From assembly GCF_900109225.1 (NCBI RefSeq), contig NZ_FNZK01000009.1:62001-126000 (forward strand): a stretch of DNA of 64,000 nt. Direction: 5' to 3'. Source of the stretch: Propionispira arboris. Lineage in GTDB: Bacteria; Bacillota; Negativicutes; Selenomonadales; Selenomonadaceae. The notes below the pieces were generated by a model that worked only from the letters and a program-made list of their open reading frames with translations, was not told the origin of the DNA and made no database searches. This document shows, one piece after another, positions 26,670 through 35,508 of the stretch (position 1 is the first letter of the stretch; every line of letters begins with the position of its first letter). A program made the translations under genes and the position numbers.

Positions 26670-28007
26670 ATGGGCGCTGGAATCTTAGAAGAAAGAAAAG
26701 AATCTATTTTGGTGAAAGACCATTGCAGCGGCAATGGAAAAGGCATTCAATGTGAGACACAAAGTGTCTCAGGAGCCGTCAGCCAACGAGCTTGTGTATA
26801 TTGCGGCGCCAGAGTAGTTTTGAACCCGATTACCGATGCTTATCATATCGTGCATGGTCCGATTGGCTGTGCCAGCTACACTTGGGATATTCGCGGGAGT
26901 TTGTCCAGTGGCAGTGATATTTACCGCAACAGTTTTTCTACGGATTTGCGCGAACTGGATGTTATTTTCGGTGGTGAAAAGAAGTTGACTGCGGCTATCG
27001 ATGAGATTGTTGCCTTGCATAAACCAAAATTGATTTTTGTTTATGCAACTTGTATTGTTGGCGTAATTGGCGATGATATTGAAGCTGTCTGTAAGGCGGC
27101 CAGTACCAAATACAATCTTTGTGTTATCCCAATTAAAGCACCAGGTTTTTCGGGAACGAAGACTTTAGGTTATAAGATGGCTTGCAATGCAATTATGGAA
27201 GTAATCAAACCACATGTACAAGCGGGGCAGATCAAAAAGGGAATCAATATTTTAGGTGATTTCAATTTAGCCGGGGAAATGTGGATCATTAAAAATTATT
27301 TTGATAAAATCGGCGTAAAAGTCGTTTCGACGATTACGGGTGATGCTTCTTATGATACGTTAATCCAAGCTTCCACTGCAGAACTGAATATTGTGCAGTG
27401 TGCAGGTTCAAGTACGTATCTGGCGACTCGGATGGAGGAAGAACTCAATATTCCCTATATTAAAGTGAGTTTTTTTGGTGTGGAAGACACAACAAGTTCA
27501 TTGCTTCGAGTTGCACAGGCAGTTGGTGATGCCGAGACGCTGGCACGGACTGAAACTTTTGTACAAGAGCAAAGTAAAATCGCCCAAGAATTTCTGGAAA
27601 AATACAAACGAAACTTTATTGGTAAAAAAGCAGCAATTTATGTTGGTGGTGGATTTAAAGCAATTTCATTGATTCGCCAGTTTAATGAAATGGGTATAAA
27701 AACGGTAGTTGTTGGTACGCAAACGGGGAAAAAAGAAGATTATGATATTATTGAAAGTTTAGTTGAAGATGACACCGTTATTTTAGATGATACAAATCCG
27801 GCCGAGCTGGAAAAATTTATGAAAGAAAAAGAAGCTGATATTTTGGTCGGTGGTGTCAAGGAACGACCATTGGCTTATAAACTTGGTATTGCATTTTGTG
27901 ATCATAATCATGAGCGTAAACATGCACTTGGTGGTTATGAGGGAGTTATTAATTTTACGCAGGAAGTAAATTTAACGATGAATAGTCCGGTTTGGCGCTA
28001 TTTATAA
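26670..28007 (+). CDS. nifE: Nitrogenase FeMo-cofactor scaffold protein NifE
   Basis: This 445-residue NifD paralogue, with NifN, forms the scaffold on which the NifB cofactor is converted to FeMo-co. Cluster-binding cysteines are seen in RACVYCGARV, HGPIGCASYTW and YATCIVGVIGDD. The cofactor histidine environment of NifD is replaced near the C-terminus (CDHNHERKHALGGYEG). It is 26 bases ahead of nifN-B. GGGAGGG precedes the ATG. Confidence 0.96.
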   Translation: MGAGILEERKESILVKDHCSGNGKGIQCETQSVSGAVSQRACVYCGARVVLNPITDAYHIVHGPIGCASYTWDIRGSLSSGSDIYRNSFSTDLRELDVIFGGEKKLTAAIDEIVALHKPKLIFVYATCIVGVIGDDIEAVCKAASTKYNLCVIPIKAPGFSGTKTLGYKMACNAIMEVIKPHVQAGQIKKGINILGDFNLAGEMWIIKNYFDKIGVKVVSTITGDASYDTLIQASTAELNIVQCAGSSTYLATRMEEELNIPYIKVSFFGVEDTTSSLLRVAQAVGDAETLARTETFVQEQSKIAQEFLEKYKRNFIGKKAAIYVGGGFKAISLIRQFNEMGIKTVVVGTQTGKKEDYDIIESLVEDDTVILDDTNPAELEKFMKEKEADILVGGVKERPLAYKLGIAFCDHNHERKHALGGYEGVINFTQEVNLTMNSPVWRYL

Positions 28008-28033
28008 AAAGATGATGAAAAGGGGCTGGTCTT

Positions 28034-30679
28034 ATGGGGTACAATTTTACGAATTTAAATGTGAATCCTTGCAAAATGTGTATGCCGATGGGAGCGGTAA
28101 CCGCGTTGTATGGAATTAAACGCTGTATGTCGATTTTACATGGATCACAAGGCTGCAGCACCTATATTCGCCGTCATATGGCTACACATTATAATGAACC
28201 GGTGGATATTGCTTCTTCTTCTTTAAGTGAAGAGGGTACTGTATTTGGCGGGGCGGATAATTTGCTTAAAGGATTAGCAAATATGATTCGCATGTATCAG
28301 CCGGAAGTAATCGGTGTGGCGACAACGTGTCTGGCAGAAACGATTGGTGAAGATGTCCCAGCGATTATCAGACGTTTTTATATGGCGAATCCTGACTGTA
28401 AGGTAAAGATTATACCAGTATCAAGTGCTGGCTATGCAGGGACGCAATATGAAGGTTTTTTTCGCTCCTTGCGTGCGATTGTTGAGTACGCAGAGATGGA
28501 TGAAACAAAAAATAACAAAGTGAATATCATCACGGGAGCTATTTCACCAGCTGATACAAGATATCTCAAAAATTTATTAACAGAGCTGGGTATTGATTAT
28601 ATTTTGCTGCCGGATTTGTCAGAAAATCTGGATGGCGGGCATAGTGATGTTTATAATAGACTGCCGGATGGCGGGACTTCTTTGGCAGAAATCGCACATA
28701 TGGCAGGGGCACAATATACGATAGAACTTTCAACCTTTATCAGTGACGAATCTTCGCCGGGGAAATATTTAGCAGATACCTATGGTGTGCCTTACGTCCG
28801 AATGGATTTACCAACCGGGGTACGCGCGATGGATGCACTGGTTGCTAAATTGGTTGAGTTTGGCGGGAAGATTCCTGTCAAATTACAGAAAGAGCGGGAG
28901 CGTTATCTGGATGCAATGATTGATTCGCATAAGTACAGTGCTTTGGGACGGGCGGCTGTTTTTGGTGAACCGGATTTTGTTAAAGCGGTGATTCAATTGT
29001 GTGCTGAAAATGGAATTGTCCCAGTTGTTAGTGCTACGGGGTCGGCTTGTAAAATGTTCCATGAACAGATTGAACCGGATATTAAAGCAGTAGCAGCGCC
29101 GGTGTTTGTAGAACGTTATGCAATGGTTGATGATGCGGACTTTGAGATGATTGAAAAATTGATGGTTGATTTGAAAGTGAATGTCATGATTGGCAATTCC
29201 GATGGCAGACGCGTTGCTCAAAGGTTGAGTCTCGATTTGATTCGTTGTGCGTTTCCGATCCATGATCAAATTGGCGGGCAGCGCATTCAAATGCTCGGCT
29301 ATGATGGGTCTTTGCAGCTTTTGGATCGCATTGTCAATTCTTTATTAGGGGCGCGGGAACATACTTTTAGGGAAGAACTTTATAATAAATACTATTTAGG
29401 TGGTGAGACGGGGAAAATGGAAACACAAGCAGTCGTAGAGATGAAAGGCGAAGTGCCAGTTATGGCGGAAAAAGTTATTTCACCTGCAGATAAAACAGAG
29501 ACGCATCCTTGTTTTAATTGTAGTGGTGGTCAATATGCACGTATCCATTTACCGATTGCACCAAAATGCAATGTACAATGCAATTATTGTTTGCGCAAAT
29601 ACGATTGCCCGAACGAAAGCCGGCCGGGTGTAACAACGCAGATTCTTAACCCGGAAGAAGCTTTTGCAAAATATAAATTAGTCAAAGCAAATATGCCGAA
29701 TCTTAAAGTAGTTGGTATTGCCGGTCCTGGTGATTCTTTAGCCAATTTTTCCCAAACAAAACAAACGTTGTCTCTCATTAAAGAATATGATCCTGACGTT
29801 ACATTTTGTTTATCAACGAATGGCTTGATGCTGCCGATGTATGCGCAAGATCTTATTGATTTAGGGGTATCACATGTGACGGTTACAATGAATACCATTT
29901 CACCAAAAATCGGCGCACAAATTTATCAATATGTGAATTACATGGGTTTTCGTTACACGGGTGAACAAGGAGCAACGATTTTACTGGCGAATCAGCTCGC
30001 TGGAATCAAATACCTTACAGATCATGGCATTGTTTGCAAAATCAACATTGTCATGTTAAAGGGAATTAATGATGAGGAAATTGAAGCCGTTGTGCAAAAA
30101 GCAAAAGAATTACATTGCGAAATTACTAATATTATGCAGCTTATCCCGGTTAAAGGCAGTACGTTTGAAGATATGCCGCTTGTTAGCAATAAGGAAATCA
30201 CGGCAATGCGTAAAAAATGTGAAGGGCATATGAAGCAAATGTATCATTGTCGTCAATGCAGAGCGGATGCCGTGGGGACCTTGGACAATGATGAGTCTAT
30301 TAATTATCAAATGAAACAAGAAACAAACGTGATAGCAATTAAAAAAGAACGGCAACGTTTTGCTGTAGCCACGAAGAGTGGTATGCTGGTTGATCAGCAT
30401 TTTGGGCATGCACAAGAATTTTATATTTATGAAAGTGATGGGGAAACGGCAAACTTTATTGAAAAACGCAATGTTGATAAATATTGCAATGGACCTGATG
30501 TTTGTGAAGATAAGGTAGATAAAATTGAATCGATTTTGCAGACTATCAAAGATTGCAGCGCTGTGCTGGCACTGCGTGTTGGTGAATCACCATCACGACG
30601 GCTGGAGGCTCTGGGAATTCGTATTGTGGTTACCTATGATCGGATTGAAGAAGCTGTTAAAAAAGCAGCAAATCAATAA
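28034..30679 (+). CDS. nifN-nifB: NifN-NifB fusion protein (FeMo-co scaffold and radical SAM cofactor synthase)
   Basis: This single 881-residue protein carries three modules. Residues 1 to about 455 are NifN (NVNPCKMCMPMG, HGSQGCSTY, TTCLAETIGED), partner of NifE. Residues about 490-765 are NifB, the radical SAM enzyme that builds the 8Fe-9S-C core, with the cluster motif CNVQCNYC near residue 512 and the preceding HPCFNCSGG. Residues about 774-881 are a NifX/NafY-like cofactor-binding domain (FAVATKSGMLVDQHFGHAQ). The fusion would hand the NifB product straight to the scaffold; such fusions are known in clostridia. Confidence 0.95.
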   Translation: MGYNFTNLNVNPCKMCMPMGAVTALYGIKRCMSILHGSQGCSTYIRRHMATHYNEPVDIASSSLSEEGTVFGGADNLLKGLANMIRMYQPEVIGVATTCLAETIGEDVPAIIRRFYMANPDCKVKIIPVSSAGYAGTQYEGFFRSLRAIVEYAEMDETKNNKVNIITGAISPADTRYLKNLLTELGIDYILLPDLSENLDGGHSDVYNRLPDGGTSLAEIAHMAGAQYTIELSTFISDESSPGKYLADTYGVPYVRMDLPTGVRAMDALVAKLVEFGGKIPVKLQKERERYLDAMIDSHKYSALGRAAVFGEPDFVKAVIQLCAENGIVPVVSATGSACKMFHEQIEPDIKAVAAPVFVERYAMVDDADFEMIEKLMVDLKVNVMIGNSDGRRVAQRLSLDLIRCAFPIHDQIGGQRIQMLGYDGSLQLLDRIVNSLLGAREHTFREELYNKYYLGGETGKMETQAVVEMKGEVPVMAEKVISPADKTETHPCFNCSGGQYARIHLPIAPKCNVQCNYCLRKYDCPNESRPGVTTQILNPEEAFAKYKLVKANMPNLKVVGIAGPGDSLANFSQTKQTLSLIKEYDPDVTFCLSTNGLMLPMYAQDLIDLGVSHVTVTMNTISPKIGAQIYQYVNYMGFRYTGEQGATILLANQLAGIKYLTDHGIVCKINIVMLKGINDEEIEAVVQKAKELHCEITNIMQLIPVKGSTFEDMPLVSNKEITAMRKKCEGHMKQMYHCRQCRADAVGTLDNDESINYQMKQETNVIAIKKERQRFAVATKSGMLVDQHFGHAQEFYIYESDGETANFIEKRNVDKYCNGPDVCEDKVDKIESILQTIKDCSAVLALRVGESPSRRLEALGIRIVVTYDRIEEAVKKAANQ

Positions 30680-30724
30680 AATAAAGATACCATATAGGTT
30701 GAATTAAAAAATTGATGATTGCCA

Positions 30725-30750
30725 TATGAAATATTTAATGCAACTTATAT
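30725..30750 (+). repeat. Dispersed repeat, solo right end D
   Basis: ATATTTAATGCAACTTATATA matches the right end and flank of the dispersed repeat (copies at 15193, 35395 and 61704). It lies in the 91-base gap between nifN-B and nifV(omega) without the rest of the element. Confidence 0.55.
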
Positions 30751-30770
30751 ATTTTAGCGGGGTGAGAAGG

Positions 30771-31727
30771 ATGATTCGTATCATTGATAATACGTTATCC
30801 TGTCTTGATTCATATCATGCATCACCGCATGATCTTTATCAATTGTTGGAAAGCTTATTAAAACTGCCAACAACTTATATTGAAATGTCTGCTTCAGTAT
30901 ATGAAAAGCTAATTTCCTTAAAAACGCTGCCGCCAAATAGAAAATATTTATTGCATGTCGTAAGTGCCATGCAGGCGGATCGTCATCCGGGACTTGCTGG
31001 TTATATTATGCCAGCCGAATCTTTTGGTAAAATGGGAAATGCGGTATATGAAATTAATTTCAAGAATATGGATAATTTTGTTTTTGATGAAAAATGTGTA
31101 CAAGGTCTGCGTATTGTTGGCTTTGCTGAACGCATGGCAAAAGAGATCGAACAAGAAATAATAGATATATTGGCCTCGAAAGAAAAATTTGAGTTTTGTC
31201 CGAAAAACGATTATTTTTGTGCAACGGCTTTGGCGTTTGAGTGGTGCCGTCTGGGCGGACAGAAGATTGTTGCCAGTTTTTCCGGTATTGGCAATCAGGC
31301 TGGGTTGGAAGAACTTTTAATGGCGCTGCATTTAGAAAATTTATATGAACTCAAAGGAGATTTGTCTTGCTGCACCGAAATTAAACATTGTTTAGAGCGT
31401 ATTGTCGGTCAAAATATTGCTCCCAATAAAGCCGTTATTGGCGAAGCTATTTTCGCAGTTGAAGCGGGTATTCATGTGGATGGTATCGTGAAAAATCCCA
31501 GCATTTATGAACCATATCCGCCAGAATTTGTGGGAAACAAACGGCAGATTGTTATGGGGCAATATTCGGGACGCAATGCGGTGCTCGCAAAAATGAAAGA
31601 ACTGCAAATTCCAGAAAATGGTGTGGATCTTATTAAACTAGTGGAACTATTACAGCATAAAAGTCTGGTACTGCAAAAAAATTTGACGGATGCAGAATTT
31701 GCCAACCTTGTAAGGCTGGTGAAATAA
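30771..31727 (+). CDS. nifV: Homocitrate synthase omega subunit
   Basis: This 318-residue protein resembles NifV-omega of Clostridium pasteurianum, one of two polypeptides that together form homocitrate synthase (homocitrate is the organic ligand of FeMo-co). It contains an early RIIDNTLS strand and the C-terminal homocitrate-synthase-like segments AVEAGIHVDGIVKNP and GQYSGRNAVLAKMKEL. It lacks the DGAQSPG motif, which is in the next gene. The ATG at 30771 is chosen; an upstream extension to 30726 is repeat-derived. Its last base overlaps the next start. Confidence 0.88.
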   Translation: MIRIIDNTLSCLDSYHASPHDLYQLLESLLKLPTTYIEMSASVYEKLISLKTLPPNRKYLLHVVSAMQADRHPGLAGYIMPAESFGKMGNAVYEINFKNMDNFVFDEKCVQGLRIVGFAERMAKEIEQEIIDILASKEKFEFCPKNDYFCATALAFEWCRLGGQKIVASFSGIGNQAGLEELLMALHLENLYELKGDLSCCTEIKHCLERIVGQNIAPNKAVIGEAIFAVEAGIHVDGIVKNPSIYEPYPPEFVGNKRQIVMGQYSGRNAVLAKMKELQIPENGVDLIKLVELLQHKSLVLQKNLTDAEFANLVRLVK

Positions 31728-32536
31728 TGAAAAAACAACTTTATATGATTGATACGACATTACGTGACGGGGCACAAAGTCCGGGAATTTCCTTTTCAAA
31801 GACCGATAAAATCGAGATTGCCAAAGCTTTGGAAAAAGTCGGAGTTTATCAGTTGGAAGCAGGAATCCCTGCTATGGGGGCGAGTGAGAAAGAGGCTATT
31901 CTTGCCATTAAAGATGTTTGTAAAAAATCATTGATTGCTGCATGGAATCGGCTGAATATCAAAGATATTCAGCATTCTGTGGATTGCAGCCCCGATATTA
32001 TCCATATCAGTGTCCCTGTCTCGGATTTGCAGGTGTATCAAAAGCTGCAAAAAGACCGTCTTTGGCTCAAAAAGGAAATGCTTGCCTGTGTTGATTATGC
32101 CTTAGAAAAAGGATTCTTTGTTACGATTGGTTTTGAAGATGCATCACGCGCAGATCTGGCTTTTATGATTGAAATGGGTACTGTTTTGCAGGAACTGGGC
32201 GTAAAACAATTGCGTTTTGCGGATACGGTGGGAATCTTGACACCGCACACTACGCAGATAAAAGTACGTTCTTTGATTGAATACACGGGGCTTGATATTG
32301 AGTTTCATGCACATAATGATTTGGGAATGGCTGTGGCTAATTCGATTGCTGCTGCAAGGGCGGGAGCAAGCTTTATTGATACGACAATTAACGGTATTGG
32401 AGAACGCACAGGAAATTGTGATTTCTATCAGTTTATAAAAGCGGCGCATTCTTTTTATGATATAATGACAGAAGAACTAGCAGCAAAAGAGATGGTGCAG
32501 TTATTAGAAATAAATTTGCACAGAGAAAAGGATTGA
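31727..32536 (+). CDS. nifV: Homocitrate synthase alpha subunit
   Basis: This 269-residue catalytic half of split homocitrate synthase condenses acetyl-CoA with 2-oxoglutarate. The TIM-barrel active-site motif IDTTLRDGAQSPG is at residues 8-20 and the metal-binding HAHNDLGMA near 198. The C-terminal region of full-length NifV is missing, being supplied by the preceding omega gene. Its start overlaps omega by one base, so the two halves are translated together. Confidence 0.92.
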   Translation: MKKQLYMIDTTLRDGAQSPGISFSKTDKIEIAKALEKVGVYQLEAGIPAMGASEKEAILAIKDVCKKSLIAAWNRLNIKDIQHSVDCSPDIIHISVPVSDLQVYQKLQKDRLWLKKEMLACVDYALEKGFFVTIGFEDASRADLAFMIEMGTVLQELGVKQLRFADTVGILTPHTTQIKVRSLIEYTGLDIEFHAHNDLGMAVANSIAAARAGASFIDTTINGIGERTGNCDFYQFIKAAHSFYDIMTEELAAKEMVQLLEINLHREKD

Positions 32537-32541
32537 GTGAA

Positions 32542-33348
32542 ATGGTGAATAAAATATCTAGATTATTGGCAGTTTTGGCGATTTTTTCTTTTTCAATTTG
32601 GAGTGCTGGTTGTGGTGCGGCTGAAACTAAAAATACAGCGGCAGAGTCTAAGCCGCAAAAAGAAATTTTTGTTTCAGCCGCAGCGAGTTTAACCGATGTA
32701 ATGAAAGAAATTTCGGCTGCCTATACCAAAAATCATCCAGATACCAAGTTAACGTTTAGCTTTGGCAGCAGCGGTGCTTTACAGACTGCAATTGAGCAAG
32801 GCGCTCCCGCGGATATTTTTCTTTCAGCGGCACAAAAACAAATGAATACCCTTGATAAAGAAGGGATTTTGGCTGAAGGAACAAAAAAAGATTTATTGAT
32901 TAATAAAGTAGTATTGATTACACCGAAAGATAGTAAAGTTGAGATCACATCTTTTGCGGATCTTACCTCAGATAAAGTAAAACGAATTGCCTTAGGTGAA
33001 CCGAAAGGTGTGCCGGTTGGTCAATATTCGGAAGAAATTTTCACCTCATTAAATACACTGGATCAAATGAAAGCGAAAGCCGTTTATGGTTCCGATGTGC
33101 GTCAGGTTTTAACTTGGACAGAAGCTGACGAAGTGGATTGTGGTATTGTCTATGCAACGGATGCAGCAACATCAACTAAAATCAAGGTTGTAGCAGAGGC
33201 TCCGGCAGGCAGCCATAAACCTGTTATTTATCCGGCAGCGGCAATTAAGGCAAGTAAAAATCTGGATGAAGCAAAAGACTTTTTGGCATTTTTAGCGACA
33301 CCAGAAGTAACGAAAATTTTTGAGAAATATGGATTTCAGGTAAAATGA
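32542..33348 (+). CDS. modA: Molybdate-binding lipoprotein
   Basis: This protein of about 268 residues has a lipoprotein signal (WSAGC, cysteine near residue 24) and a periplasmic-binding fold with the ModA motifs SAAASLTDVMKEI and FGSSGALQTAIEQGAPADIFLSA. It captures molybdate (or tungstate) for ModBC. I start it at the ATG at 32542, 12 bases from AAAGG; a TTG at 32533 overlapping the nifV stop is possible. Its position right behind nifV ties molybdate supply to FeMo-co synthesis. Confidence 0.95.
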   Translation: MVNKISRLLAVLAIFSFSIWSAGCGAAETKNTAAESKPQKEIFVSAAASLTDVMKEISAAYTKNHPDTKLTFSFGSSGALQTAIEQGAPADIFLSAAQKQMNTLDKEGILAEGTKKDLLINKVVLITPKDSKVEITSFADLTSDKVKRIALGEPKGVPVGQYSEEIFTSLNTLDQMKAKAVYGSDVRQVLTWTEADEVDCGIVYATDAATSTKIKVVAEAPAGSHKPVIYPAAAIKASKNLDEAKDFLAFLATPEVTKIFEKYGFQVK

Positions 33349-34055
33349 CGGACTGGTCACCACTTATTATTTCTTTGAAAACGGCTTTTTTGTCTACGTT
33401 TATTACTTTTTTCTTTGGCGTTTATGCAGCCTTTTTAGTAGTGAAAGTGAAACGTTTTCAGGGATTGATGGATACCATTTTTACGCTGCCGATGGTTTTG
33501 CCACCGACCGTAGTCGGATTTTTTCTTTTACTATTATTTGGTAAGCAAAGTTTTCTTGGACAAATTTTTTTGAGCGTTGGAGTGAATTTTGTTTTTTCGT
33601 GGGAAGCAACGGTAGTTTCTGCTGTGGTGGTCTCTTTCCCTTTGATGTATCGAACAACACGCGGCGCATTCGAACAATTAAATCCTGATTTGATTTATGC
33701 AGCTCGAACACTTGGCATTAGTGAATTTAAAATTTTTTGGCGAGTTATCTTACCGAATACCTGGTATGGCATTATGGCAGGGCTTATTCTTTCGTTTGCG
33801 CGTGCTTTAGGTGAGTTTGGGGCGACAATCATGACAGCTGGGAATATTCCCGGACTTACCCAGACCATGTCAACGGCTATTTATTCGGCAGTGCAGGCGG
33901 GAGATAATGCAACAGCTTTTTTTTGGGTAAGCATTGTGTGTGCCATTTCTTTTGCTGTGATTATTATGATGAACTATTGGATGAATCATCAACAGCAGTT
34001 TGCTGAATTTATCAGCAAAAGAAAGCGAGGCACTCAAAATGTCGTTGTTCGTTGA
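33345..34055 (+). CDS. modB: Molybdate ABC transporter permease
   Basis: This 236-residue inner-membrane permease has about five to six helices and the ABC permease EAA-like loop (YAARTLGISEFKIFWRVILPNTW). The ATG overlaps the modA stop by four bases, and the 3' end overlaps modC by 17. It forms the channel for molybdate delivered by ModA. Confidence 0.96.
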   Translation: MTDWSPLIISLKTAFLSTFITFFFGVYAAFLVVKVKRFQGLMDTIFTLPMVLPPTVVGFFLLLLFGKQSFLGQIFLSVGVNFVFSWEATVVSAVVVSFPLMYRTTRGAFEQLNPDLIYAARTLGISEFKIFWRVILPNTWYGIMAGLILSFARALGEFGATIMTAGNIPGLTQTMSTAIYSAVQAGDNATAFFWVSIVCAISFAVIIMMNYWMNHQQQFAEFISKRKRGTQNVVVR

Positions 34056-35079
34056 TATAAAAAAATCATTGGGAGAGTTTGAACTCAATATTAAATTTGA
34101 GACGGACAATGAAGTATTTGCTTTGCTGGGTGCATCGGGTTGCGGTAAAAGTATGACTCTGAAATGTATTGCCGGTATTGAAAAACCGGATTCTGGTGTG
34201 ATTCGTTTAAATGAAACGATACTCTTTGATAGTGAAAAAAAAATTAATTTACCACCGCAAAAACGTCATATTGGGTATTTGTTTCAAAATTATGCATTGT
34301 TTCCGAATATGACCGTGCGCGAAAATATAGAATTTGTTATTCAAACAACAGGAGCTGCGAAACTGGACATGCTGGCGACGCAGGTTCAAAGATTTCATTT
34401 GGCAGGATTGGAAGACCTTTATCCGGCTCAACTATCTGGTGGGCAGCAGCAGCGGACGGCTTTTGCCAGAATTTTGGCTTCGCAGCCAGAAGTATTGATG
34501 TTAGACGAGCCATTTTCTGCTTTAGACAGTTACTTGAAATGGCAGGTCGAACAGGAGCTTCGGGCTTTGCTTAAAACATATCAACGTCCTGTTTTATTTG
34601 TATCGCATGATCGCGATGAAGTATTTCGGCTTTCAGAGCGGATTGCTGTTTTAGCGCAAGGTAAAATTGATGTGATTCATAGCAAACATGATTTATTTGA
34701 TTCACCAGAAACATTGGCGGCTACGTTGATTACCGGGTGTAAAAATATTTCCATTGCGAAAAAAATTGACTCTCAGACGTTATATGCACAAGAATGGGGA
34801 CTACAGCTTCGTGTTGATGGTACGATTCCCGATGATCTATGCTATGTTGGGTTTAGGGCGCATTTTTTTGAAATGGGTCAGTCGCCCAAAAATTCTTTTG
34901 CCGTTGAAATTGTTGATGTGGTAGAAGACACTTTTTCTATGTTGATAATGATTCGTCCGCAAGGGTCTTTGGTTAAGCCGCTTCGTTGGGAATTAGGAAA
35001 AGAACTCTGGCAGAGAATCTCACCAGATAATCTTTTTTTAACCATCCCTGAAGATAAAATTATATTAATGAAGAAATGA
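34039..35079 (+). CDS. modC: Molybdate ABC transporter ATPase
   Basis: This 346-residue ATPase has Walker A (GASGCGKS), signature LSGGQQQRTAFARIL, Walker B (VLMLDEPFSALD) and a switch histidine (VSHDRDEVF). Residues about 225-346 are the extra regulatory region of ModC/CysA-type ATPases, without a clear molybdate-binding pair. The start is the ATG at 34039 behind GCGAGG, inside the modB end; longer readings to 34000 are out of frame with modB and unlikely. Confidence 0.95.
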   Translation: MSLFVDIKKSLGEFELNIKFETDNEVFALLGASGCGKSMTLKCIAGIEKPDSGVIRLNETILFDSEKKINLPPQKRHIGYLFQNYALFPNMTVRENIEFVIQTTGAAKLDMLATQVQRFHLAGLEDLYPAQLSGGQQQRTAFARILASQPEVLMLDEPFSALDSYLKWQVEQELRALLKTYQRPVLFVSHDRDEVFRLSERIAVLAQGKIDVIHSKHDLFDSPETLAATLITGCKNISIAKKIDSQTLYAQEWGLQLRVDGTIPDDLCYVGFRAHFFEMGQSPKNSFAVEIVDVVEDTFSMLIMIRPQGSLVKPLRWELGKELWQRISPDNLFLTIPEDKIILMKK

Positions 35080-35089
35080 GGTATGAAAA

Positions 35090-35299
35090 ATGAAAATCAG
35101 TGCGAGAAATCAACTCAAAGGTGAAGTAGTTTCCATTCAAGAGGGTTCTGTTAACGCGATTGTGGGTATCAAGATTGCAAGTGGAGATGTTGTAAGTGCA
35201 ACCGTATCCATGAATGCAGTGAAAGATTTGAATCTGAAAGTCGGGAAAGAGGCTTATGCAATAATCAAAGCAACTTCCGTTATGATCGGTGTAGAATAA
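35090..35299 (+). CDS. mop: Molbindin (Mop-type molybdate-binding protein)
   Basis: This 69-residue single TOBE/Mop domain reads SARNQLKGEV at the N-terminus and ends YAIIKATSVMIGV. Such proteins assemble as hexamers that buffer molybdate in the cytoplasm. It is ten bases behind modC and is the last gene before a strong terminator, so it is the end of the nif-mod block. Confidence 0.93.
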   Translation: MKISARNQLKGEVVSIQEGSVNAIVGIKIASGDVVSATVSMNAVKDLNLKVGKEAYAIIKATSVMIGVE

Positions 35300-35332
35300 A
35301 TCTCATAAACAGCAGGTGTTTATGTTTGTACA

Positions 35333-35382
35333 AAATGAAATGTCCAGGTGAAAACCTTGGACATTTCATTTTTTTGTTTTAA
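35333..35382 (+). terminator. Terminator of the nif-mod operon
   Basis: AAATGAAATGTCCAGGT pairs with ACCTTGGACATTTCATTT (one bulged base) and is followed by TTTTTTG. Confidence 0.88.
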
Positions 35383-35394
35383 ATTATGCTACAA

Positions 35395-35467
35395 TATATA
35401 TAATGCATTGAAGAAATTACATTAACCCACCAGTCTGTCATATATAATATTTAATGCAGCTTATTTA
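35395..35467 (+). repeat. Dispersed repeat, internally deleted copy C
   Basis: The left end (ATATAATGCATTGAAGAAATTACATT) and right end (ATAATATTTAATGCAGCTTAT) of the dispersed repeat are joined, with only a few internal bases (CCAGTCTGTCA) left: 54 bases from end to end against about 129 in the full copy. Confidence 0.75.
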
Positions 35468-35508
35468 TAGAAAAAGATCAAGAAGTAAGCCGCAAGGAGG
35501 TGTAATGT